Below are positions 48,270 to 58,480 of a stretch of 64,000 nt of DNA, in pieces. How positions within the stretch are numbered: the first letter of the stretch is position 1; each line of letters begins with the position of its first letter. The DNA is from Ctenosaura bakeri. Its lineage: Eukaryota > Chordata > Lepidosauria > Squamata > Iguanidae. The stretch spans positions 62,001-126,000 of the forward strand of contig CAOLHI010002556.1 in assembly GCA_948474755.1 (NCBI GenBank). The letters run 5' to 3'. The notes under the pieces are model-generated. The model did not search any database. It was not told where the DNA came from and worked only from the letters and a program-made list of their open reading frames with translations. The position numbers and the translations under genes are program-made.

Positions 48270-48425
48270 TGATTCACAGGGTTTTCTTAGCAGGTTTTTT
48301 CAAAGGGGATTTGCCTTTGTAATGTAGTGATTTAATCTTTGGCTACAACTCTGAAGACCAGGGTTTGAATCCCTGCTTGTCCATGGAAACCCACTGAGTG
48401 ATCTTGGGCTCTCTGAGTTCCAGAA
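48270..48425. mobile_element. Head-to-head chimeric SINE pieces
   Basis: 48270-48318 reads as the antisense of a SINE body (antisense caaggcaaatccccttt, ctaagaaaaccctgtg) and from about 48318 the same SINE class continues in sense (aatgtagtgatttaatcttt, accagggtttgaatccct, catggaaacccactgag). The two pieces lie tail-outward. Box B ggtttgaatcc lies at 48362-48372. Confidence 0.55.
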
Positions 48426-49329
48426 GAAGGTAAAGAGCAAGAGTGGGCACTATATATCTTCTCTATATCCCTGTCAACATTTTCTGTTCCAAAATGTAGG
48501 TTGTGTTCAGATATTTCTTCTCTAAATTGTCTTTATTTGATGGGATTGGGAGTGAAAGTGAGGCTTGGACATTTTCTCTCTCCCCCTCCTCAGTCCACTT
48601 GCGATGACATGTGTACTGCCCAAAACAAGTGTTATTTCATCACAAGATCACCCAAAACTTTGTATCTGATCACAGGGCTAGGGGCTCTCAATGCTTTAAA
48701 ATATCATTTGGTGTAAGAATGGTGTTCTACATGCTGTGAAAAAATGATAGGTTTGTTTGATCCTGAGATATACTCCCAGTTTTTCATACATACAGCTTCC
48801 ACAGAAGGGTGTGGGTTGTCTGAAAACTTTTATAGTTACCATATGTATTTGTTAGCTGCAGATATATTTATGCCTTCACTGTTTTCATGTACAGGTTAAT
48901 GAAACATTTCAAATAATTTTGTCTCTCAAAAGAATAACGTGGATTTTATTGGCAAGAAGGCAGTAGTGATATGATGAATGGCATTGGGTTGGTTCATAAA
49001 TAATTTTTACTTTTTAAAGCTGTGTATTGGACTTGCTCTATCAATAAAGAGATTGTTAAAAATATTCAGAGGTATGTAATAATAAATATACTGCAGCTCA
49101 AATGTTAAAATTCTATTAAAATACCTTATTTCAGTTTTATGATTCAGTAATGCCTGGTTTCAGCTTAGGAGGGTTATTTCAGCATTATTTATATACACTT
49201 CAAAGTAGTTTCTCTGGGAAATGTTGATCTTCTCCCCACTCTTTCTCTTTCTAGTCTCAACTCATAGAGTGTGAATATACTATTATGTATGATACTGTGG
49301 GTAGTTTGATAAGTGTAAAGGGGCTGCTT

Positions 49330-49660
49330 GGTTGAAAATGCATTTTTCTAGGGCTTTAAGTTGTAAAGTGTTTTTCAGCTGTTACAGTAATAATAAAAAA
49401 GGCTTGTATGTTCCTGTGATGTGTTTGATTCTACCCTGCAGTGATTCATTGTGGATCTCTCTCACGGCTAAGTGCTCATTTCTTGTGATCAGAGGAAAAT
49501 GCTACACACCTTCAGCTTCATGCCTATTAAATTCAAGCTTCCACGGCAGGCAGTTTTGCACAGCTATCTTTGAATCAGAAAGCATTTTAAAACAGAAGCT
49601 AAACTGTAAGTGTAAAAAGGCAGTTAGCTGCCCTATAGGTCTACAGTCAGTTTAACAATA
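49330..49660 (+). promoter_or_regulatory. Candidate conserved noncoding block
   Basis: A 107-codon plus ORF runs through it, but the text (gtggatctctctcacggcta, gatcagaggaaaatgctaca, ttccacggcaggcagttttg) looks more like a constrained noncoding block, with CpGs kept. There is no splice signal pair around it that would make an exon obvious. Based on appearance only. Confidence 0.25.
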
Positions 49661-50478
49661 TATTTTGGTTCTTACTTAACACTCCCTCTAAACTTGCATA
49701 GCACATTTTAATTTCTTTCAGCAGAGCCTGCCCTCTTCAAACACTCATGGGTGTTCTTCTAGTAAAACTTAATATGATGACCTCTCAAATACAATTGCTA
49801 AGATTAGGTGCTGCTTCTAGTAAATTGCGCAGATATTTTAAAATATGATTGTGCAGACTTGACTTCAAGGACACTTCTGATGTTAATTTGTTCGTACATA
49901 CTTCTTATGATATATGTTTGTTTTTCCATATATTTCTGAAGATATATAGAGACATGCAATTTTAAAGACTTTTTTCATGAGAAAAGACATTTCAGACATA
50001 TTAAACAATTACTCAGGAATCTGCAAATTAATAAGACTAAATTTTTCTCTCTGTGTATGGAAATAATTCCTCCTGCAAAACTGGTTTACTAGATAACCTT
50101 CCAAATTAATTAATTAATCAATTACTTAGTTTGGGGGTTGTCTAGTATAAATTAATTAATTATAGGGCCTTACATCAGTTTCTGATTGACACCCCCTTAT
50201 TCCAGTTATGTCCTTGGGAAACCAAAGAATGATTTTCAAAAACTGGGAGAAAGTGATCCCAAGGACAGACTTGCAGTGCAGTCCTGTGTGTTATTTAGAA
50301 GTAAGTCTTGGAACTTACTGCCAGGCACGCATGCATAGGCTCACAATCTTGGCGGCTGAGGGAGTTGTATCGTGCTGTGAGATGACAGTGGGAGATCAGA
50401 AGCAGAAGGTCCTGTCTTAACACATACTGTGCAACTGTGTAAAGTTGGGAACTACACAGGGATAGTAAATACTTGTGC

Positions 50479-50502
50479 CTCTCTCTCTCTCTCTCTCTCT
50501 CT
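50479..50502. repeat. (CT)n microsatellite
   Basis: ctctctctctctctctctct and a few more bases; adjacent to the 71-codon minus ORF whose RERERER stretch is this repeat. Confidence 0.9.
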
Positions 50503-51412
50503 GTTCATTCCGTGAAATATCTGAAGCCAGCCCCAGCATTTCTGCACTTTGGAACATGAGCAGATTGGTATTCTGTAACAGCTGAGCCTCTTTGACTGTC
50601 TCTTCCAAGTCAGGAAAATATTTCAGGTTCATGTTTAAAATTCACTGAACTTAACTGAGCTTAATTGTATGAGGATAGATTAAAATGTGTTGCCAGTTTG
50701 CCATAATTTTTCTCAAATGCATCGTTTTGTGTACATTTTTATTTGTCAAACACTTTTCTCTAGTGCCAGTTATTGCCTCATTTTCAGCTGTGCCCGGGGC
50801 AGTTGCTGGAACAAGAAGACTGCAGCAGTGCTGTTCAGGGACAGGAACTGCCAGTGCTGGAACCAGATACCTTCTTGTCTCAGTGTGCCTTCGCATCAGA
50901 AGCATGGCTTGGCATATCTTCCTGGCAGTGAAGTATTCTCCAAGCTGGCCCCATTGGGCCTTTCCAGAGTGACAAAAGCCTTCCTATTTGGGCTCGCATC
51001 TTGCCAGAGCTACAGAAAGGCAACAAGATGTTCCTGACTCACATATGTCTCTGTGTACTCCTCAGCAGTGACTCAGCTCTCAGGTCCTGGATCCCTGGTC
51101 CACCTCTGATGGCTGCCTTTGGCACAGTTTTGAAAGCAAGTTTTTTGCTACTCTGGCCCTAATCAAGTTCTTAGGAAATGTGTTGAATCAACACTTGAAG
51201 AAGGGAGTACACTAGCCCCTTCTCCTCTGTCCCAAGTTCTGTCATTCTGCCTAGGTGAAACGCAATAGAAGAAGAGAGGGAGGAGGCAGGACATGTGCTG
51301 TCTTTCTGTCTGTTGATTCAACCCACCTCCTAAGACTGAAGAACTGTACTAGTACTCTATGTGAATATTAGCCTTTTTTCTGAATAAACAGCTGGAAAGC
51401 AATAAGAAAACA

Positions 51413-51806
51413 CAGTCAGCCCTCCACGTTTGTGGGTTTTACTTTTATGGATTTGATTATTCATGGATTATTTTCCGTCACCTCTGCTGCCTTCTTGTGC
51501 CATTTTTAATAGGGTCTGCAAACCTCGTGAGACTGAGAAACTGCAAACAAGGCTTGTAAGTCCCTATTAAAAATGCTGTGGGGCAGCAGGGGAGGTGACA
51601 ATAGGCCCCACCAGCCACCCATTTCTGCCTTGTGAGGGAACCCTGATGCCTCAAAGGCATCCAACCCATCCGTGGCAAATTGAATATGGTGATCATACTT
51701 TTTTTGTGTGTTAAATATGGTTTGGGAGGGCCTAGAGTTATTCACAGTTTTTACATTTTCACGGAAGTCCTGTGCCCCAACCCTAGCAAATGTGGAGGGA
51801 TGACTG
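51413..51806 (-). mobile_element. Mariner/Tigger-like MITE, copy 2 (opposite orientation)
   Basis: Begins cagtcagccctccacgtttg and ends caaatgtggagggatgactg, inverted termini, followed by TA (51807-51808). Inside, it aligns as the reverse complement of 18861-19244, sharing the catttttaatagg / cctattaaaaatg inner repeat and the ttaaatatggtttgggaggg run. Copy 1 reads the same element in the other orientation. Confidence 0.82.
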
Positions 51807-51916
51807 TACTCCCTTCAGGCCTATAATAACATTTTAGTATAATCTGACTGGTCAGGAAAAATAATTCAGCAATACCTGCCATTTGGGAAGGAACAATGTA
51901 ATGCTTTGATAAAATA

Positions 51917-52120
51917 CTTTTTAATTGGTGGAGTAGGACTCCAGGAGACCAGGCTTCAGGTGTTTTTCATACCTGTGGAAACCCATTGAGTGACCTTGGG
52001 CAAGTGTTTAATCTTCAGAAGAGGGCAATGGTAAACCTCCTTAGAATATACCTTGCCAAGAAACCATAGGAGGGGCTCACCATAAGTTGTAGTTGATTGG
52101 AACGCACATTTAAAAAAAAA
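51917..52120 (+). mobile_element. tRNA-type SINE copy with A-rich tail
   Basis: ctccaggagaccaggctt, tgtggaaacccattgagtga, ccttgggcaagtg, agagggcaatggtaaacctc, cttgccaagaaaccatagg and ttgattggaacgcacattta with a poly-A tail. The head is worn; the body is clear. Confidence 0.7.
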
Positions 52121-52172
52121 AAGTCTGGCTTCCAGCTAGGAAAGTTTTTTGCAATGAGAAGAGCCCCAGGGG

Positions 52173-52173
<1 letters not shown>

Positions 52174-52206
<33 letters not shown>
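52174..52206 (+). repeat. (GAT)n microsatellite
   Basis: About ten GAT repeats ending in gataatgac, just after the SINE tail. Confidence 0.9.
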
Positions 52207-54245
52207 AATGACACTCAGTGGTAGAAAAGAGATCCCAGTTTGGTTCCCTCTACTTTTACTGTAGGCTGCCCATCTGACATATCATTTAAAAAAAACCCAC
52301 TAAAATACTAGGTAAATCTTTCAGCACATTTTTTTTAACAAGTATTGTTTTCCATATCAGATAGGAAAGTTGGATGCAGACTGTAGTAGAGGAATATTTG
52401 TCAGTTTTCTCCCTGCTTCATCTCCTCACTGCTCTGTCTTTACTCTTTTTTCCCCTCTGCTGTGTTGCACATTCGCTGCTGCTTTGTGTCAGCAGTTTAT
52501 GTTCTGCATGTTTAATGAAGTCTATGGCTCAGCTCAGCACTGTCTTTCCCCTTACTCTTACAGAATTTTGATCAATGAGGTTTCCTCAAGAGGAGATTTT
52601 AGAATGGGTGTTTACTGGGAAAATCTAGGCAAGCGCGAAGGTGTGCATATTACTTCTGGCTCATCAAAGCCAGGAAATGGAGCTGTCTTTGATTTTCAAG
52701 TGTCCCTTGTCAAATGTTGCACATCTTTTTTATTCTTCATCTTGAACAATACAGAATTCAACCTGAATGGCAAAATGTGCTGATGAACAATGAGTCAAAT
52801 TGGGATATTCGTTCATGGAATTATATGGATTTTCATCATTAGTGTCTTATCTGACTTAACTTTCTAGCCTAACCATCTAATTTAAATATTTAACTTAACA
52901 AATTTTGCTATGCACGGTTATAATTCTGAGAGTAGAAACATATTTCTTGCCTGACTTTAAGTCATAAATGCAGACAACTGTTATAAACACAAAGCTTTTC
53001 TTGACTGATAGCAAGGATTATTCAGGTGCGCAGTGAACAGTTCCTATGTTATATCATGCACTGTTGTTCAATATGTGCATCATTATATGATGACAAGCCT
53101 AGAACAGAGTCTCAGGAAGAATTTTCAGCATGATCACTTCTGCCCAGAGCATGTCTTTCTGCTATTTCTATAGCATGGATTGGTTGACTTGCATCCAGTT
53201 TAAATGCCTCAATGATACCAAATGGCTGAGAAGAGTAGATTCACCCTCATATAATTGGAGCATTGGAAGCATCTTTCTCTGTTCTTTTCCACTCATAGTA
53301 GCCTTAAATTATTAAGTTAATTTTTTTTCAGACTGCAAGCTAGCAGTTCTCTAAAGGCATTTAAGTATTTCTGGCACCCAGTTTGAAAAATCCCAGTTGT
53401 AGAAAAACAAACTGCTGTCATATTTCCTAGAGTGATACAAATGTATGGGGCCAGAATTTAAGGTAATGATTTCACTGATGGATCTCCTTTCACTAGCAGT
53501 GACAGAAGGGAGGCAAACCTCTCCCTCCCACAAGTCTCAGTCTTTTGGATCTCCCAAAACCAATTTCTGAAAGCTTTAAACCCATTTAGAACTGAGTTTT
53601 GACCTGCTCAGAGAGCTGCGTTAGGAAATGAGGGAGAGGAGAAAAGTACCATGTCCATGAACACTGAATTGTCAGCATGACACTGTTTTAATGCCATGAT
53701 GAGAAACAGTATAATTCACTTTTGTTCTATCAATTTTCTAGAAAAGTAGCTTAAAGAGGTACCTAAGAAACTACATGGTTAAGATGGATTCAGGTAATTG
53801 AATCCTACCAACACATTTTGCTGGCTGACACAAAACAGCAATTGTCCCACCCTCAGGTCAAAGTGCATAATGGTTCAAGTTAGTTTTGGCACCAAAGGGC
53901 AAGTTTCTTCCCCAAGCATAAAGATAAAGTCCATCAGTAAGAATAATTAATAACTTAAATAAAAAGCAATTTGCTTTCTTTTCATAGCATTCAAAATCAA
54001 CTGCCTGAAACAACCACATCATCTTGAAGTTAATTAGTTACAAACCCTGACATTCCTTTTAACGGTATCCTCAGTAAATTTTAAGTGGAATTAATTCTGG
54101 GGAACTTGCAAGTAAATTCTATATATAATTGAAGTATTTGTTCTTGTATTTGAGTTACTGCCTTCAACTGTCTTTATATTTACAAGAAGGAATGATTGAA
54201 TAATTTTTACAAATACACACATTTGACTACTATAATTTTGTGGTA
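52207..54245. other. No gene identified
   Basis: The 137-codon plus ORF at 52370-52783 has Cys- and hydrophobic-rich parts with no domain I know and is considered random. 53990-54130 has a candidate noncoding look (tgaaacaaccacatcatctt, aattagttacaaaccctg). Otherwise AT-rich. Confidence 0.4.
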
Positions 54246-54312
54246 GAATTCAAAGACATAGCCATGTTAGCCTGGATCAGTATACGGATGGATATTGTAG
54301 CACCTTTGGGAC
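54246..54312 (+). repeat. Repeat end fragment
   Basis: aagacatagccatgttagcc, tggatcagtat and gtagcacctttggga match the end of a frequent reptile repeat (agacaacatggctacc..gtagcacctt type). Short and truncated. Confidence 0.35.
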
Positions 54313-54859
54313 TATAATTTTGTGAAAACCTTGGAACAATAACTGAGTTATCTAATCAAAAGATAAATTTTAATCTACTTTTCTGAAAATTGGAATATCA
54401 AGACAGGAAAGTAATCTGTGGCCAGAATTCTATTGGGGCCATATACTAGTGTAAAAATAATTATGGAAACAATTGCACTTCCTTGGAGAAAGAGTAAATA
54501 GTTGTCCTTAATATAGTCAATCCTTTTGCAAATAGAGAGGCAGCCCTCTCTCACACTTCTGACTTGTTGGGTGAGGAGGTAATCAGCCATAGTACTGTGG
54601 TGAGTTTAAGACTTAACATTCATTGCACAGTTGGTTTTGTAACTGTAGGATCCAGAATGACTACATTGACATAGTATATGTCATACTAAAAGTGTATAGG
54701 ATTTGGGCCTGTTGGTGAACAAGCCCAGTATCCTTCAAGAAGTCCAGATTCACTACCATCCAAATGTTGATTCTTGATATTTCATCCAGATATCATATAA
54801 ATTCATGCAAGCATAACCACATGCTGAATAAAATAATATAGATGTCTACAAAATAATCT

Positions 54860-55090
54860 TTCTAGGCGGCCTAAATGTACCAGATTCTGTTTGATCTTAG
54901 AAGCTAAGCAGAGTTAGATCTGATTAGTACTTGGATGGGAGACTGCCAACAAATACAAGATGCTATAGGCTGTATTTCAGAAGAAGATAACTGACAAAAT
55001 CACATCTGAGTATTCCTTGCCTAAGAAAACCCTATGAAATTCGTGGAATTGCCTTAAGTTAACAAGCAATTTGAAGGCACATACCTATAC
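54860..55090 (+). mobile_element. 5S rRNA-headed SINE, near full length
   Basis: The head ctaggcggcctaaatgtacc followed by gtttgatcttagaagctaag, box A like agctaagcagag at 54902 and box C like acttggatgggagactgcc at 54929-54947 match vertebrate 5S rRNA. The body is gaagaagataactgacaaaa, cctgagtattccttgcctaa and gaaattcgtggaattgcctt, then aatttgaaggcacatacc. It has the 5S intragenic promoter parts but carries changes, so it is a SINE copy and not a 5S gene. Confidence 0.82.
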
Positions 55091-55839
55091 ACATAGAGAC
55101 TTGAGGAAAGAAAAGAAAAGGCAATATGGTATGTGTCAGAAGCTAAGTGGTAAGACAGAGGATACAGTAAGCTCTGGAAGCCCTTGATGATGCCCTTTTC
55201 TCATCTGCTTCTACTTTAGTAGAAAAATTATGTTCTGTGCTGGCCATATAATGTGACGAAAATGGGGATTAGGAATATATTAAGAATTAACTAGCATATG
55301 TTAAGTGAGTGTAACAAGATTATTTAAAGGTGATTCTCCTTGGATCTCCTTAGCAGCTGTGACAAAAGCATGTTGCAGTCCTGACTTTCTTTTCACTGGG
55401 CGCCAGTTTTCTTATGATTTCCATTCTGGTGGCCAGAATTGTAGATGTATCCAACATTTTGGGTGTAGCAGGTAAGGCAGGTATATCTGCTCTCCCCTTT
55501 TCTCTCTGTTTTGCTGTTCACACTTGGTCAGTAAGGGATTCTGGAGGCAGCTGCTATTTACCTCCTCTGCTAGAGCACAATCCCACTATTTCCAGCTCAA
55601 GCTTTTTTTATTGCATTGTTTACTGCATATACACTGTTAAAACCTGACACTGAAAACCTGTGTTTCTCCAGTCCTCTGTCACCATCTTTCCAGTATTGGT
55701 GCTGCTAAAAAACTTTCCGGCTTAAACAGAGGATGAAGATGGAAGGAGCTTCTTTGTCAGAGACTTTGTTAACTGAGGTATGCCTGAATACCCATTATCT
55801 GATTCTTGGAAGGAACTGGTAGTCATAAATCGGTGCATG
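55091..55839. other. No gene identified
   Basis: AT-rich except 55360-55620, which is unassigned. 55700-55839 may be the 5' side of the LINE fragment that follows, but no domain is readable. Confidence 0.35.
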
Positions 55840-56560
55840 TTGTCCGACATACACGCAAGAATGGATGGGTTTAATATGTTCAGACTTAATCCAGACAAGA
55901 CAGAAGGTCTACTGATGAAGACCACTGGTGATCAGAGTAATCTGGTTTCATGTTTTCTTGATGGAATTGCATTTCCGTTGAAGGAGAAATCATGTACCTT
56001 GGGGTGCTCCTGGATCTATACTTTTTCCTGGGTGCCTCAGTGGCTGTACTGGCCAGAGGTTCCTTGGCCAACAAGGTACTCCAGCTGCAGCCTTTTCTGG
56101 AGAAGACAGGTTTAATTTTAGTTTTCCATGCCTTAGATAGCCATAGGATGGATTGTTGTGATATACTCTTTCCACGCTGCTTTTGAAAGTGGTCTGTCAG
56201 TTTTAATGGATTGAAAACATGATGCTCAGAGGCTTCACTGCTGTCTGGAGATCAGAAATTCATAACTCCAATTTATGTCAGCTGTATTTTTTCTATAGCC
56301 ATACCACAGATTTGACTGCTCTTTGGACAAAGATCCAGCAGTCCTCTCTTCAAGGATCTTCCATCAGAAACTGACCCAGATCTGGAAGTACAGTTTTTAA
56401 AAAAATTTAAAAATTTACTGTATTTTTTAAAAATATACTGTGTTTGAAGTTTGACATCACTTTTATTAGCTACTCTAATTTATATTGCATTTTATTATTG
56501 TGTTGGTTCTTTTTTATGTGTCTGTTGCCAAGCCATTCTAGGTATGGCATTTCAGATTAG
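55840..56560 (+). mobile_element. CR1/L2-like LINE, C-terminal reverse transcriptase fragment
   Basis: Sense-strand reading gives MDGFNMFRLNPDKTEGLLMK near 55863-55920, then FPLKEKSCTLG, and in a shifted frame YLGVLLDLYFF, QLQPFLEK and HALDSHRMDCCD. This is the series ..RLNPDKTE..PLKEKV..LGVLLD..QLRPFLEK..VHALVTSRLDYCN of CR1/L2-type LINEs. At least one frameshift (between about 55990 and 56050) shows it is dead. The AT-rich 3' part to about 56560 would be UTR. Confidence 0.8.
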
Positions 56561-56930
56561 ATAAAAATCAGTTCCGTTTAATAAAAAAAGTTTTAAATTT
56601 GAATCAGACTTTATTTTTTAATAAATATTCTTAATAAACACATTTGTCTCTTTGCTATCATGTAAAAATAACAATCAAACTATATCTAAAACTAAACATT
56701 CTAGCAAAACATAGCGAGCATAAAAATGATCAGATGGCTCTTTCACAATCACACTTTGAGTACTTACAGTCAGTCATGAAACATCCGGAAAACTTGTTTC
56801 TGAATCAGACTATGAATAAAAATGACATTAGGAGTGTGGAAGGTGAAATCTAGTTAATAGAGGTTTTAAGGACAGTGTGCATTTATTTTCTGGAGATAGA
56901 AAATTTTAAAATGATTAAAAAACAATAACA
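56561..56930. other. AT-rich, no gene identified
   Basis: Only a 69-codon ORF with low-complexity, basic composition. Nothing recognisable. Confidence 0.4.
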
Positions 56931-57005
56931 AGCAGAATGGTCTGGTGGCTAAGTGGACTCAATTTTGGTCTTTTGGTGACCAGTTCAAATCCTACCACCA
57001 TCTAC
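56931..57005 (+). mobile_element. tRNA-like SINE head
   Basis: A box A match TGGCTAAGTGG at 56946-56956 (fits TRGYNNARNGG) and a box B like AGTTCAAATCC at 56982-56992 stand 25 bp apart. No acceptor stem pairing is clear, so this is a tRNA-derived SINE or tRNA pseudogene. No other tRNA-like core in this window was assigned the same head. Confidence 0.45.
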
Positions 57006-58194
57006 ATCTATTTGACTCTCTAGTGTCTTCTGTGTCTGCTGTCTTCTTGGCTTCCTTAACAGGCTATCTCAGGTCTAATACCTATGTAAAAAGCACTTAC
57101 ATCCTCATAGATGGGTGAATGGGTACTGTATAATCATGTACATTTGTCTTAAGTGATGCTATGAAGTGGCCAGTGGTGGAGTAGGAACCAGAAAACATTT
57201 ATGTAACAGTCAAGATTTAGTTTAATGAACAACGGACTAAATCCAGCTTTTGGTCCCAGTGGAAGTAGACTCACATATTAGTGTTGCTTTATCACATTCC
57301 TGTTGATTCTATGAGCTTATTCTATTTTAGATGAAAAATTGGATTTAGGCTTAAGTGCTGTTATTTATGTGAATGACTTCATTAATATCTGTAACGTACT
57401 GATGCAGCACCACAACTTGGTACAGGCAAAGAGTATATTATGTACCACTTTTTCCTAAATAAAAAGAAAATTATCTAAAATATTGTACAAGCTGTACTCT
57501 TCTAAATATTGTCAATAGCTCTATTGAGTTGTACATTAACATATTTTCGTAATGGCATTTGAACCAATGTTCAAAAAATCCATGAAGATGTGTAAGGGAA
57601 GCTCTATTTAAATTAGTGATTTAAAATGGGGTGTTCTTTTGCTGTTATAAATTAATCTGTCCTGGATGATGACAGCGATGATGATGGCAATAGTGATGTT
57701 AATGATGGAATATGTTTCCATGTTGTACAGTACAGAAATTGTGAACAGAACAAAGTAGATTTTCCTCTTCTGAAATAATGACAAAATCTGCATGTATAAG
57801 GAGGCTGAAATAAGAACAGAGCATCATTTTCTTGTTTTAATTATGTAAAACAAGAAAGTCAGCAGTATACCCATTTTTTTTTCAAAACTGCAGTAGGTAG
57901 AAAAATGAATAATACGTATCTCCTTCAGTTACTACAAGCCCTAAAGCTCTTAAGACAAAGCTTTGTGTTTGGATGAATGATGCCAACTATGTACAGTGTT
58001 GGAGTGATATGATGACCTTTGAAATAGGGCTTGAAGAAGTTCTAAAGTATCAAGCTTTATATCAGCTAAATTTTGGCATGACCATATATATCATTTTGTT
58101 TTTGAATCTGCTTGTTTTTATTGAGAAGTTTACCCTGAAGAGTAAGTTTTTAAAGGCAACAGGGGAATGGAGACCTGCCAAGCCAGTTGGCTAG
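57006..58194. other. AT-rich, no gene identified
   Basis: Contains an imperfect GAT-rich patch at 57660-57710. The 73-codon ORF at 57973-58194 ends right at the conserved-looking block and shows no domain. Confidence 0.4.
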
Positions 58195-58480
58195 AGTCAT
58201 GGACAAGAGCAAGGCCTGTCTGAACTGCCACTCAGTTTTTATTCTGCGAGTTTGCAGGGTTGGTGATTAGAGTGGCTTTCGCCCAATTATGCTGTGATTA
58301 TTCCGCTGCACTGTAATTGACTGGGGAGATATGCTAATACCTGTCATTTGGGATGATAAAAGATGAGCGGAGGACGCAATGCATTATTTAGCTGGCTGTG
58401 TGATAGATGAGGGATGCGCAGAGTGCTTTAATTGCTGAGAAGAGAGGTTAAGCTGAACGAACGGATGAATTAGAAATGAG
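58195..58480. promoter_or_regulatory. Candidate conserved noncoding element (enhancer-like)
   Basis: Unlike its AT-rich surroundings, this block keeps about nine CpGs in 280 bp. It carries paired homeodomain-type cores (caattat, tgtaattg, gattatt), an octamer-like ATGCTAAT at 58331-58338, GATA sites (gatgataaaagatga) and few indel-like runs. No ORF, splice or repeat signal explains it. This profile is what ultraconserved-type enhancers near developmental genes look like. The call is by inspection; no alignment was done. Confidence 0.45.

Larger units (their letters stand above)
48426..51412. other. AT-rich, with a candidate noncoding block and microsatellite
   Basis: No gene. Includes the block at 49330-49660 (listed separately), (CT)n at 50479-50502 and overlapping ORFs at 50651-51037 that lie in a GC-richer patch and have no domain. 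The patch (cagtgctggaaccagatacc and so on) is unassigned and could be an old element. Confidence 0.35.

Noticed and set aside
52370..52783. 137-codon plus ORF with hydrophobic and cysteine-rich parts
   Set aside because: No family resemblance, no splice or promoter context, and AT/TC-rich low-complexity character.
54860..54950. A functional 5S rRNA gene
   Set aside because: The 5S-like part is followed by a SINE body with an acttgaaggcac-type tail, and carries many substitutions (for example in the 5' part), so it is a SINE head.
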